From assembly GCA_013368315.1 (NCBI GenBank), contig JAACJM010000002.1, forward strand, positions 620,001 to 684,000: a stretch of DNA of 64,000 nucleotides, read 5' to 3'. Shown one piece after another: positions 33,204-43,885 of the stretch. The notes below the pieces were generated by a model. It was not told the DNA's origin. It was given only the letters and a program-made list of their open reading frames with translations, and did no database searches. The stretch comes from Tetrapyrgos nigripes (lineage: Eukaryota > Basidiomycota > Agaricomycetes > Agaricales > Campanellaceae). A program made the position numbers and the translations under genes. The stretch's first letter is position 1. Each line of letters starts with the position of its first letter.

Positions 33204-33628
33204 GTTGATAACTGTATCAAATCGATATCTGAGTGAGGTGTGAGACTGGTTGGTTAGGTATCGAAAGCTTGAAAACCGAGTGAGGCTTTATACCTATGAA
33301 AAATCTGCAGTGGCAGTTCAGTCAGCGCTGTAAGTATGCGAGCTCGTATGCGTACCGTAAGTATGATTGACGATGAATGTAAGATGATTTGGATCATCGA
33401 TTGGTCAGCCTCAAAGGCACACATTGGAAAGGTGATAAAGCCACAGAGGGGATATACTGAGCGCTAATCAGGTATAAGTGCAGGGCGCGTTATCCAGAAT
33501 GACTGATCTTGATGGTTAATTATGCGTACTGTATCAAACGAGCGTCGAGCGATGGCGAATTTGATTACGTGCTTCCACCACGCCGGCCATTGCCAATGCA
33601 GGGAGAAATTGGGATTCTGGGAAATGGT
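33204..33628. repeat. Upstream part of the OYE segmental duplication
   Basis: This stretch matches 41992-42413, including the AAAATCTGCAGTGGCAGTTC region and the GATTACGTGCTTCCACCACG block. Small indels separate the copies. It shows that the OYE promoter region was duplicated with the 5' half of the gene. Confidence 0.75.
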
Positions 33629-33789
33629 TCGAGAATCGAGAGTGAGGTTGCTTCGTTTCGGGCTCGGATAAGGCTAGGCCATTAGACGACGCCGCTTGCG
33701 GAACATCCCCGTTTCCCAGGCATTTGCACTCGTATTTATTCCATAGCTCATTTATTCTGTACTTGAATTTATAGGAATTGAACGAGGTA

Positions 33790-34410
33790 TCACGAGGTCA
33801 GATCTTCGTATCCCCACTTCTTCCCTATAAACCTCGCCACCATCCTAGCTTCCCTGGTAGCTTCGTCCAAATCCTCCTCGTCAGAGTTATAACCTTCTTC
33901 AACTGCACTATGCTCTTCTACTGCCACTGAGAGTTCTCGTGTTTGTCTAGCCACCTTTACAATTTGGATTGTAGGTCCTGATCTCGCAGATGACGCAGAA
34001 TTCGAAGATTCAGTTCCAGTTCCAGGACGACTGCTCTTGCTCCTGAAAGACTTTGTGAAAATCGTTTGTGCATTGCTGTCTGACCGTATACGTCTCTTAG
34101 CTACATCAGAGATCTGAACAGTTGAGCCTGAGAGAGCTGGAGTCCGAGGATGGTCGAGTGGGAAACGAATGGATGATCTCTGCGGGTTCCGGTGAGGACG
34201 AGAGGTTTTGGTAGAATTGGAAGATTTTGAGGCCCAGGCCGAGCTTGACGGTGATTTCGTAGTACCGCTGGGGCGCGAAGAAGAACGACTATCGATATCG
34301 CGCACGTTGGGACTAAGAGCCTTTTGAGACGTCAAAGACGTCTTTCCCTTTGCACCTGGTGGAATTGGGAGGTCTTTTTGAAATGAAACCTGGTTCGAAC
34401 GCAGTGACAT
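33790..34410 (-). CDS. Disordered Ser/Arg-rich protein with conserved C-terminal motif
   Basis: A single-exon reverse frame of 206 residues from ATG 34410 (the frame is open further upstream only through a TTG). Residues 1-165 are Ser/Thr/Arg/Lys-rich and disordered. The last 30 residues contain EEDLDEATREARMVARFIGK followed by KWGYEDLTS. The closely related end ELDEVTREAREVARRVGMGW followed by RYE closes the larger gene at 39102-37402. No known domain was recognised. Both proteins flank MAG-2, so they may be diverged tandem relatives. Confidence 0.6.
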   Translation of the reverse strand: MSLRSNQVSFQKDLPIPPGAKGKTSLTSQKALSPNVRDIDSRSSSRPSGTTKSPSSSAWASKSSNSTKTSRPHRNPQRSSIRFPLDHPRTPALSGSTVQISDVAKRRIRSDSNAQTIFTKSFRSKSSRPGTGTESSNSASSARSGPTIQIVKVARQTRELSVAVEEHSAVEEGYNSDEEDLDEATREARMVARFIGKKWGYEDLTS

Positions 34411-34956
34411 TGTGAGACTCTTCAATCAGTCACTACCATATGTCAGCCAGATGTAGATGCCAGATATTAGCAACTCGACTCATGAAAACGAGAAAAGCCG
34501 TAGATGAACTTACATCATAAAAAGAGGAGAAGAATGTGTCAGTATGTGAACTACTCGTCCTTAGAGCTGAGGCCCTTAAGTAATGCCACTGCCATGTCAA
34601 AGCGCAACTTCCCATTGTTGCACTGAAGAATCTGGAACAATGTACGAGAGTTAAGCGGCTTGATGGAAGGGGTTGTACATCTAGACATATCTATTGTCTT
34701 TGTTCGAATCGAATGAGCCGACTGAGGACAAAAGCGCTGCTAATTATAACATTTTCGGACTGCTCAACATCACAAAAGAAACAAAGTGGAAACATTTAAA
34801 GGTAATTAATTCTCTGACCTTCGAGCAGTTCTCCTTTCCGACACACCCATTATCAAAAAATTCTCCAAAATTGCTCCAGATTGCAGTCTTGACATTGACA
34901 CCAAGCTTAGGGTACGTTGGAGGATAATCATGATAGTGCATTATACTCGTAGACCT
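34411..34956. other. Intergenic, no gene supported
   Basis: Short unsupported frames only, between the disordered-protein gene and the 3' end of MAG-2. Confidence 0.45.
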
Positions 34957-36359
34957 TCAAGCCGCCAACATAACCAAGAAGACGAAAACCAACACTCCAG
35001 CAACAAGCGAGACACCGGCGACGCTTGCACCATTGCTAGAGCCAGTGCTAGAAGGATTGGCACCAGAAGCACCCGTCCTCGATGGATTTACACCAGAAGC
35101 CTGACTTCCAGTCCCAGAAGCAGCACTAGCACTCGCACTCGAGCTACTCAGGCTCGCCCCCTCAGCCCGGAAATTATTCAACTGCGAATACAAATCCTGC
35201 GAAGCATACCTCACGCAATTTCTCGAAGCAGCGGGAGTGGGCTCATAAGGGATGTTAGTAATCGGACCCTCTGATTCGGGAGGTTGAGTCCAAGTGAGAT
35301 TTTCACCGTTTGGACCAATGTATTGACCAACAGGTCTCATATCGTCTCCATCGCAATGCTCAAAAACACCCTCCTCGGCATTGCTGGGAGCGTTGTAATA
35401 GCAACCTATACGGTCGTAGATGTGTTCGCAAAGTGCTCTGCCGTTTGGTTGGGTTGGATCACAGGCTTTGATACAAAAGAGGTTGGCTCCGAGGAAGCTT
35501 GAGAATAGACGCCGATTTCATGAATGAAAAGTAAGAATGATGAAGACATTAAGTTCACTCACAGAGTCCAGCGTCTGGCTTGCTGGAAGGTGTCGTTATT
35601 GCCGCCATTGCTCGGGAAAGCATTTGAATAGATGAGGCCACCAATGGGATTTCCACGCTGCATAATCATGGTGATGATCAAGAAGTTGAGAAGCACTCTC
35701 CAACCTCGAATTAATAACCGCTTACCCCGTCTGCACCTCCAGAATCTAGTTCACCACCGTCGTCTCCCGCTTGTACATTCAACCTCGTCTGATCAATATG
35801 CCCTACAATTTGGATATACCCAGGACTTTGAACGAGCTGAACACCCCTCAGAGTACCCTCAGGAATAAGGCGAGTACCCCTTCCAGGCTTGGTACAATAA
35901 GCTACAGCACTATGCTCAGTGGGTCCAACGAGTGAGTCAGGTTCGGGGGGAGCGAAAATGCAGAAATCTGCCAGTGAGCAAGAAGTGTCCGCCGGGACCA
36001 GTACAGCATGAGCATGAGTTCGATCGTCCAACTGCTGCGATCAAATGAAATTCGACGCGCACCATCGAGGTGATTTACAAAACCCGTTTGGCATAGCGAG
36101 TCTTGGCCTTCGGTAGTCGAATTGCAAATGTTGTACCCACTCTGGGGTCCACGACCGTCGGTGTGAGTGTCGACTCGGTAGGGCTAGAAGGGTAGTAGAA
36201 AAACAGACTGAGCATGTTAAAAAGGATAAGTAAAGGAAGGGAGGATCTTACGATAGCGGTGTAGGGGACATCTTTGTCCACGAGAGGATCCGAGACGAAT
36301 GAATATTGAGCGGCGGCGTATGTGGAAATAGCAAGAGTAATGAAGAGGCTGGAAACCAT
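34957..36359 (-). CDS. Secreted glycoprotein of the 'macrofage activating glycoprotein' family, copy 2 (MAG-2)
   Basis: Reverse-strand exons 36359-36252, 36183-36063, 35967-35726, 35657-35563 and 35497-34957 give 368 residues. Exons 2, 3 and 4 are exactly 121, 242 and 95 nt, identical to MAG-1. The protein has a signal peptide (LFITLAISTYAAAQ), YNICNSTTEGQDSLC, FCIFAPPEPDS, CTKPGRGTRLIPEGTL, RGNPIGGLIYSNAFPSNGG, FCIKACD and CEHIYDRIGC, a Ser/Gly-rich linker and a hydrophobic C-terminus (VAGVSLVAGVLVFVFLVMLAA) that could be a GPI signal. It lies about 24 kb from MAG-1, in the opposite orientation. Likely cell-wall or secreted; function is unestablished. Confidence 0.85.
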
Positions 36360-36436
36360 GGGTGGGTAAGGGGGGCGCTTTAGCGGAAAGTGCGAAGAAA
36401 TTGAACAGGACGAACGAGGGTCAAGGAAGTCCAGCT

Positions 36437-36442
36437 CTTATA
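36437..36442 (-). promoter_or_regulatory. Probable TATA box of MAG-2
   Basis: TATAAG on the reverse strand is 78 bp upstream of the MAG-2 ATG, a normal distance for a basidiomycete core promoter. Confidence 0.4.
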
Positions 36443-37401
36443 TGTACGTATAGCCCTTTTGAATTGGTAATTTCTTCTTGAAGACGAGTAGACTTGGGAA
36501 GCCAAGTTGGTACTAAGAGCCAAGGCTTTCATTGTCGCGATCACGTCCGTTCCTTATTACATCAAGCTCCGCAACCAAAAAGCAAATGCAAGCCAGGTTC
36601 TGTCAATCACCTACACAGACCCTTCAGCCTCTGAGACACAGTAACGAGCAAACAGGACGCTCAACTTGTAATCATACGGACAAACTCGCCGTCAACCGCG
36701 TTGAGACTCGGGAGTCGGGATGATCGTGCACGATATGTATCCATTGCTTGGGGCTCCAAACGAAAAGGGCGGGTGTAATAACAGCGTACACATACCGAGT
36801 ACAACTTTGGTTTGAAACGACAATAACGACATTTAACAGTGAATACTACACTAAACGATGGGTTACAATTAGAAGGCAATCGCAAGAGGAAGGCATAACG
36901 GAGAGCATACAGGAAGACGTAAACGTAGAGGGAGCGTAAGTCTAAATCATAAAGATAGGCATAGATACAAAGACAAAGATGAGGGGCATAGTAATGACAA
37001 AGAGGAAATGATGTATCATGACGAAAGGAAAAGAGGATGTTGATGATTGTAGGAGTACAAAGAGATAGCAGGTGAACGGACGGAGACAAGTTGGAACACG
37101 AGGTGGATATTACAATCGACGATTAGCAAGACAGCAGAACATAGAAAAGCAAAAAAAAAAGCCAGCAACATGAGAACGACAACAAGATCTAAGTAGAACG
37201 ATAGAGAAAGAGAGAAAAAAACAAATAGACGATGATAAACGTGATGATAATGTTGACAGCGAGAACGATGAAAAAAGGGACCGTTCAATGCCTAGATCCG
37301 AGACTCGGAGAGGCACCACTCGACAAAGGGAACTTGAACAGATACGTCGCAGTATAAGACGAGACGGGACACAACCGCACCTACACATTCACCCCATCCA
37401 C
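36443..37401. other. Intergenic, A/G-rich, no gene supported
   Basis: The strand shown is rich in GAGA and GACAA words from about 36880 to 37270, which creates long low-complexity open frames on the reverse strand. No gene is recognised. It contains the MAG-2 promoter and the 3' flank of the next reverse-strand gene. Confidence 0.5.
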
Positions 37402-39102
37402 TCATTCATACCTCCACCCCATCCCCACCCTTCTGGCCACTTCCCTAGCCTCCCTCGTCACCTCGTCCAACTCGCCGTCGAGCTCATTGGCCTCTTGCAC
37501 CTCGACGTCAACATCTATCGACTGGTCGGCCTTCGTGGGCTTGGTGATAGCGTTGGAAGTCTCCAACCCCGCCTCATTCATCTTCCCAGCCCATCCAGCC
37601 CAGGAACTCGACCGCCTGACACGTCGGTTCCGCTCTGCTTGCGCCTCCTGGTTCGTCTCCTGTTGGAGAAAGACCACCTCATCTTCATTGTTGTCGATAT
37701 CCTCATCGTCAATCCCAGTCGCCGAAACGCCATCCGAGTCATCGATGATGACATCCGTGTCGTAGGGAATCATTACGTTGGCGAGGGTAGTGTTGACTCG
37801 GAGCTTGCGGCGACGGGCGGCCCGGGGGTTGGGTGTATGAGTTGAATTAGATGCAGAAGTGGAGGAAGGGGTGGTGGCGGTAGTCTTCAAGATAGCAATG
37901 GTGGATGATTGGCGACGAGCAAGACGGAAGACCGAGCTAGCTCGATTCCGTATAGCCCCTTGGGTAGTGGTTGGGGAAGCAGGAGCAATGACGATGCCGG
38001 ACATCGCGTCAACGAAGAGGGGTTCATTTGAGACTAGGCGAGGTAGCACGAAGGGGTAGGGTAGAACAAAAAGTAAGAGGTGGTTAGTCTCAACAAACGA
38101 AGCTAAAGAAGGATAGGATAACACACCTTTCTCTTTCTTCTTACCCTTCTTACCGTTCGCCTTCACCTCTATCTTCACGACCTCAACGACCTCCCTATCC
38201 AGTATCCCGGCGTTCGCCTTTCGTCCACCAAAGAGGTGAGACATCGTCTTCTTGAACCTCGATGTCTTCCTCGTCTCCTTCTTCCCCTTCACAGCTACCT
38301 TGGCCATCTCCACGACTTCCTCCTCGTCCTTCTCCTCGATCTCGTGGTCGTTGCCGTCGTTGTCCTTGTAGTAATCGGCTACAGTGCTGATGATTTCGCT
38401 CGGCCGTTTAACCATGCGTACAACGCGACCAGGAGATGCATTTCCTAGCCTCATCGTTCGCATAGTCCTCCTAGTGGTCATCGACATCGCTGAGAGCGAT
38501 ACCGTGTCGATATTCGATGACTTGGTGGGACAGAAGGGAGGGGGAGCAAGGTGGGAGGGGGATGGTACAATAAAATCACCGTGTGACGCCGTAGAGACCC
38601 TGCTAGTTCCATGAGACACCATCGACGGTGCTCGTTCGCCCAAGCCGTGGCAGACTACTGAGGTCCAGTAGTCTGGGGGATGCTCCTGTGGCTCGACTTC
38701 GCTGCTACCCTGTCCTTCGCCTGCACCGGCCTCGCGCATGACATGGTCGGCTAGACCAACTAGATATCTTGTTGCTATGATCTGCTCGAGGCTCATGTCG
38801 CCAGTCATTGTCGATTGGAAGGAAGTAGGTCGAGAACGGACGAACAGTCCTTTCACCGACGAGGGGGGCGAGTTGGGCGGTAGATTGATGGTTGCGTCGT
38901 CGGAGATGCTGCAGGCATCGTCAGCTGACCAGAACGTTCTTGAAGTGCCCTGGCTGGCTAGGAGGTTGGCGTTGAGTGTAGGGACCTGCAGGAAGTCGGA
39001 AGGAGAGGTGGAGGGGTTGGGATGGTGGGATGGTGAAACTGGACGAGAAACGGTGCCACGTTCCTCGTTCGAGACAGTTGGTGATTCGGTTTGTGAAGAC
39101 AT
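37402..39102 (-). CDS. Large disordered protein with conserved C-terminal motif
   Basis: Reverse-strand exons 39102-38127 and 38033-37402 give 535 residues. The unspliced frame is also open because the intron (38126-38034) is 93 nt, but it has GT-AG ends, a GACTAACC branch site and encodes a hydrophobic stretch out of place in this protein. The sequence is Ser/Thr/Pro-rich with a Lys/Glu-rich middle (KGKKETRKTSRFKKTMSHLF, KANGKKGKKKEK), an acidic stretch (IDDEDIDNNEDEVV) and the C-terminal ELDEVTREAREVARRVGMGW shared with the gene at 34410. No enzyme motif. A scaffold or nuclear role is possible but unproven. Confidence 0.6.
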   Translation of the reverse strand: MSSQTESPTVSNEERGTVSRPVSPSHHPNPSTSPSDFLQVPTLNANLLASQGTSRTFWSADDACSISDDATINLPPNSPPSSVKGLFVRSRPTSFQSTMTGDMSLEQIIATRYLVGLADHVMREAGAGEGQGSSEVEPQEHPPDYWTSVVCHGLGERAPSMVSHGTSRVSTASHGDFIVPSPSHLAPPPFCPTKSSNIDTVSLSAMSMTTRRTMRTMRLGNASPGRVVRMVKRPSEIISTVADYYKDNDGNDHEIEEKDEEEVVEMAKVAVKGKKETRKTSRFKKTMSHLFGGRKANAGILDREVVEVVKIEVKANGKKGKKKEKGVLSYPSLASFVETNHLLLFVLPYPFVLPRLVSNEPLFVDAMSGIVIAPASPTTTQGAIRNRASSVFRLARRQSSTIAILKTTATTPSSTSASNSTHTPNPRAARRRKLRVNTTLANVMIPYDTDVIIDDSDGVSATGIDDEDIDNNEDEVVFLQQETNQEAQAERNRRVRRSSSWAGWAGKMNEAGLETSNAITKPTKADQSIDVDVEVQEANELDGELDEVTREAREVARRVGMGWRYE

Positions 39103-39604
39103 CTATATATGCAAGGATATGATCATTAGGATATGCCTTATGGAACAGAGACATTATGCACGCACCTCGGCAAGAATCTGAAAGTCAACGACTGGGATGA
39201 GAAGTAGAATTCAACATAGGTGCGTGACTGGAGTCCAGCTATTTATGCCAAGCTCCGTACAAGCGCCATGGTCATTTCGGTCGAACAAAAGAAAAAAAGA
39301 ACAAGGGCGTAGTTGATGAAAGGACCATAATCGGAGTCCATGTGCATCCGCCGGCGGCAGGACCGAAATTGTTGCTGCCTGTATGGTTGGAGATGCTGCA
39401 CATAGTACGAGACTGGTCCTTCAAAAGTGGGATAGTTCTTGATGATACGACGGTGCTTGACACAGCAAGGATGGTATGGGGAAGGGAGAAAAGACTCGAG
39501 AGCCTAGGCGGCTTGGCTGTGCAAATTGGAAATCGACGTTCCCACAGAAACCTTCCCTGATTGTTCCCTGACCTTACCCTGAATTATTGTCATTTGAGCC
39601 TTTA
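39103..39604. other. Intergenic upstream of the disordered-protein gene
   Basis: 5' flank of the reverse-strand gene; no other feature supported. Confidence 0.45.
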
Positions 39605-40096
39605 CAGGGTTTTCGGAAAACCTTGTCTTCTGCAGTTTTTTCGTCGATGAGCGCCACCAAGTAAGCGATGTCTCGCCAATGTCTCGCCTAAGTAATAATA
39701 CTTTTTAGGCGCTGCAGACGTCGACATGCGAAGTACCTTACCTAGGTTTCTATCAGGAGGGTCCAACCAAAGGGAGAACTACGGGGGCAATGGTCGACGA
39801 CGTAGTAGCTATAGTCCATGTAGCAAAATATACCGAGCAGATAGGCAATTTCAGGGATGGCCCCAGCCCATATGTACTTCTTCAAGGAGCCATAGTGCCC
39901 TTACTTTCACGTCTTCGCTGATGTTGGAAAGAAGGGGTACTGTACACAGAACTTACAAAAATCTATGTACGGTCCTACTAGCAAGCATGTGGATGCCGGC
40001 GTCGTTTACCTAGGCGAGACATCGGTTATTTGGTGGCGCTCGTCGACTTTTGGCTTTGAAAAAAACTGCAGAAGACAAGGTTTTCCGAAAACCCTG
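39605..40096. mobile_element. Tc1/mariner-like MITE, 492 bp, TA target
   Basis: Perfect 37-bp terminal inverted repeats begin CAGGGTTTTCGGAAAACCTT and continue as imperfect arms for about 85 bp, sharing GAGCGCCACCAA and GATGTCTCGCC. TA flanks both ends (39603-39604 and 40097-40098). The first bases contain their own palindrome, GGTTTTCGGAAAACC. The interior has no transposase. The TA duplication points to Tc1/mariner, though CAGGG ends also occur elsewhere. Confidence 0.8.
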
Positions 40097-40410
40097 TAAG
40101 AGTCCTTGTTCATCCTTCAGGCCGTACAATTTACCTTCCGGTTGATCTAACCGACTACTCTCTCAAAATCACGGCTTGGATGATCGTTAGACATTAGTTA
40201 GAAATACGTGGAAGAATTGCTCGCAGGAATCGATGTGAAGCCTCTGGGACGCTGAGTCTATGCTGGGTCGAGTAATTCAGGCCATTGCACTTGACTGGTC
40301 ATCGTGAAGAAAAAGCGTGTTTTGGAGTTCCGTACCTAATCATATCAAATGTAAAACAAGTCTAAAATTCCTGTACAGTTCTGGTAGAAAAACGTTATGA
40401 GAAATCAGAG
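40097..40410. other. Intergenic, 3' flank of the OYE gene
   Basis: No feature supported beyond the TA flank of the MITE. Confidence 0.45.
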
Positions 40411-41991
40411 TCACTGTGCGTCAGGATAGTCCGAGTATCCCTTCTTCAAATCCTCCTTCAACTTTGCCAACTTCTCTCCCTTCATCAAATCCTCGTCGTG
40501 CGGATATGGTGGGTAATGCCCTTGCAACCCTAGCATATCCAGCTTGTCAAACCCAGTAACCGGCTTTCCCAGTTCAACCCTCTTCGCCAAGTCCGGGTTC
40601 ATGATCCACGAGAAGCCGTAGAAGATAGCTGAACCGGGATTCTTATCGACAAACTGCGCTCCTTCCTCCAAAGTAAACCCAGAGTTGGGGATAAAGACAG
40701 TCTTGGGGTTCTTGATGAGGTGGGCATACGTCTCGACGACGTCGTGAACCTGGGCGGTTTTGAGAGGATCAAGCATCGGGTTGTAACGCATCAGAGAGAT
40801 GTATCCGATGCCTAGCTTGTCGATCTCGGTGATCAGGGAGGAGTAGGTTTCGACTGTCTCCTCCAGAGGCATATCTATATGTAGGTTGGATGAGTAAATG
40901 TAATGTCGCATGGTAAACCGACGATCAGGACCAATATGTATACTCACCACAATCATTAAGTCCACCCGGAGGATTCAACTTGATACCCACTCTCTCCCGT
41001 CCCCAGACATCAATCACCTCTTGCACAACCTCCAAAGTGAATCTCATCCTATTCTCCAGCGATCCTCCGTAAGCGTCCGTTCTCTTATTCGAATTAGACG
41101 ACAAAAACTGAGTTAGAAGGTACCCCCCGGCTCCGTGAACCTCTACACCGTCGAAACCAGCGTTCTTCGCATTGATAGCGGCTTTCTTGAACAAAGCGAT
41201 GAGCTTTTTGGGGTCGTCGATTGCAGTGGGCTAGTGATATATTATAGGGGAATGGACGTTAGGAAAGCAGGAATGAATGGCGAGAGTAGAAACGCATGCG
41301 TACAGTAACATAACCAGCATCTGATTTACCAGGGATATGCCTGAACTTGCCACCACGAGCAGCAATAGCAGAAGGGGCGTAGACCGGCTCACCAGAAGCA
41401 ATTTGCTCCGGAGCGTCAGGATGGGAAACTCGACCAACTACAGGACAATGTGCTTGGTGTTCAGAAAAAGTGCCAAGGTCCGAATACAGGACACTTACCA
41501 TGCCAGAGCTATTGAACAAGAACAACGAACGATTTTTATCAGATCTCGAATTTGAAAGAAGACTTAACTCTTCCTACTTACCTGCGCATACATCAATCCA
41601 CCTTCAGCGTGGACAGCATCGGTGACCTTCTTCCATCCTTGAACCTGCTCCTGAGACCAAATTCCAGGGGCGTGAGGCCATTCGGTTCTACAAAATATCA
41701 AGTATGGTCAAGCACAACGTTAGTAAACCTCCTCGTTTGCAAAACATAATGAAATACAGGCTCTGAACGAATATGTACTTACCCTTGTTGAGCGACCAAA
41801 ACCCCTTCAGTAACAATAAGCCCAGCGCTCCTGGCACGTTGCCTATAATACTCCACAAGCAGTTCATTAGGAACGTTCGTAGGCACCGCCCGATTTCTCG
41901 TCAGAGCAGACATGAAGATTCTGTTCCGAGTGGTATATGGACCCAATTGGAGGGGTTTGAGAAGAGAGGAGAGGTTTGTGGCGGTAGACAT
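40411..41991 (-). CDS. Old yellow enzyme (NADPH:flavin ene-reductase)
   Basis: Six reverse-strand exons: 41991-41783, 41687-41582, 41508-41499 (a 10-nt micro-exon encoding LWH plus one base), 41437-41304, 41230-40948, 40874-40411; 401 residues. Motifs in order: LLKPLQLGPYTTRNRIFMSALTR, GLIVTEG, LWHVGRVSHPDAPEQIAS, PSAIAARGGKFRHIPG, FDGVEVHGAGGYLLTQFL, DAYGGSLENRMRF, GIKLNPPGG, MPLEETVETY and the C-terminal FIPNSGFT and FYGFSWIMNPDL. The fold is an FMN-binding TIM barrel that reduces activated C=C bonds with NADPH. The substrate-binding His-x-x-Asn pair of the family reads His185-Gly-Ala-Gly188 here. A truncated duplicate lies 8.8 kb away. Confidence 0.9.
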
Positions 41992-43885
41992 GTTGATAAC
42001 TGTATCAAATCGATATCCAAGTGAGGTGGGAGACTAGTTGGTTAGTTATCGAAAGTTCGAAAATCGAGTGAGGCTTTATACCTATGAAAAATCTGCAGTG
42101 GCAGTTCGATCAGCGCTGTAAGTACACGAGCTCGTATAGGTTGTTCGCGTACCCCTAAGTATGATGAACAATGAACTGTAAGATGATTTGGATAATCGAT
42201 TGGTCAGCTATGAAAGCACATATTAGGCACAATACGAAGCTGAAGCTGATAAAGCCATAGAGGGGATATAAGTATAGGGCGCGTTATCCAAAATGACACA
42301 ATGACGGATTTTGACAGTCAATTATGCTTACACGAGCGTCGAACGATGGCGAACTTGATTACGTGCTTCCACCACGCCAATGCAGGGAGAAATTGGGAGT
42401 CTGGGAAATGGTTCTCAGAAGTCTGGGAGAGGTTTTCCAGAGGTCGAGAAAACCTTGCAGCATGCCCTTGCGTTGCAATTGCACCCATTATGATTCCCGA
42501 ATGGGCCGGCGAAATCAAGCAAGCGACCCACTAGTGGTCAAGATTTTGAGCGCTCAGCGTGAGCGCACCGCGTAACCGCCTTGAAAGATACCTTGAAAGA
42601 TACTATGTATATAGTTGGAAAGATAAAAGGATAAAAAGCACCCAGAAAGAAACAGGTATGTGCATACCAGAGCAGCCACAGAGCTAGTTTGAGACTTCCA
42701 TTGGCAAATTAGCACCTGGATCTGACCATGCAGTCGATAAACAGCTTTCAAGACTCTTTGAGACTCTTTGAGATATCCATCTTCCGTCAGCTTCAACTTT
42801 GTAGGTAAGTAGGCGATTTCACCTTTTTCGGAAAGGAAGGCTACACCCGGACCCGGACGACTACATAAGCGACTCTAATATGTACACGACGATAAGCTGA
42901 ATCGGTAGAAACACGACATACGTCCTGTTCCGGAGACAGCAAACACCAGTCCCTTCTCGTACCTCCGGTGGTGGAACGTGACTCCATCAGTTCGGTTCGA
43001 GCTCTGCAGGTCGTTCGATCGCACTCATTCACTCCGCCAGGTCCCAGCGGCAGGGAACGAGTCTAAGTATAACCAGTAGAAGTTGTAGACCCACATACAA
43101 ACCGAGACCGGATAGACTTTGCTTGATTTGCCTCAAAAACGCCATTAAGTGGTTAGCCTGGCTAGCCATTAGTAGTCACAATCTCGACCGTGCGATGCAT
43201 ACCACAGAGACTCGGAGTTCACGCAGTTACAATGGAATTTCAAGGAACTTTTTGTTGCTCGCTTTCCGCTGGGTCTCATCCACAGAATGGCCTGGGGTAG
43301 CTGAGCGGTAAGGCTATATCCAGGAAAAGATGTCTTTCGGGAACATCGAGCGTTGGTCGAACGCCTGATCTGGTCTCTTAGCCTGTTCTACATACTACGA
43401 TACTCGGGAATCGAGACTACAGCCCGTTCGCGTTAGAGGCCGCTGGTAAACGGCGCCACCTTGTAGACTACAAGAGCTGTTATACTTGGGCGGAGGTGTG
43501 TATTATTTCTCGTTATTCTATCTCGTCGCCAAGTATTCGTCGTGGGTCCGGTGCATGGTGCTGCATAAATACACAGCGCGCTAGTAGACCACCAAATTCG
43601 ACCCAAGACGCTCCCGTAAAGAGCGCTTGGAAAAATGGAATTTAAAGCTGGCGGGCCCAGAACTGATGCACACTTGGCCTTCAGGAGATACTACATAATG
43701 CATGTGCACCGTCCCCGCCAATCATAGCCATATCCACATGAAGCGAAGTAGGGTGATCACTGATCGTCCATATAACACTGAGCGAGATCCTTCTAACTGG
43801 ACGCCACTACATCATCTATTTGTACATGTGGACGAAAAAGGTCGGACCGACAGGACGAACAAGGTGACTCTGTTTCTTCAGAACC
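41992..43885. other. Intergenic; first part duplicated upstream of the OYE relic
   Basis: 41992-42413 is the source or sister of 33204-33628. The remaining 1.4 kb holds no supported gene. A D-arm-like GCTGAGCGGTAAGGC near 43300 is not part of a tRNA. Confidence 0.5.

Noticed and set aside
37288..37845. Forward open frame of 185 codons
   Set aside because: Antisense to the last exon of the disordered-protein gene; codon bias of the reverse frame opens it.
43290..43320. tRNA D-arm-like sequence GCTGAGCGGTAAGGC
   Set aside because: No acceptor stem, anticodon arm or T-arm can be built around it.
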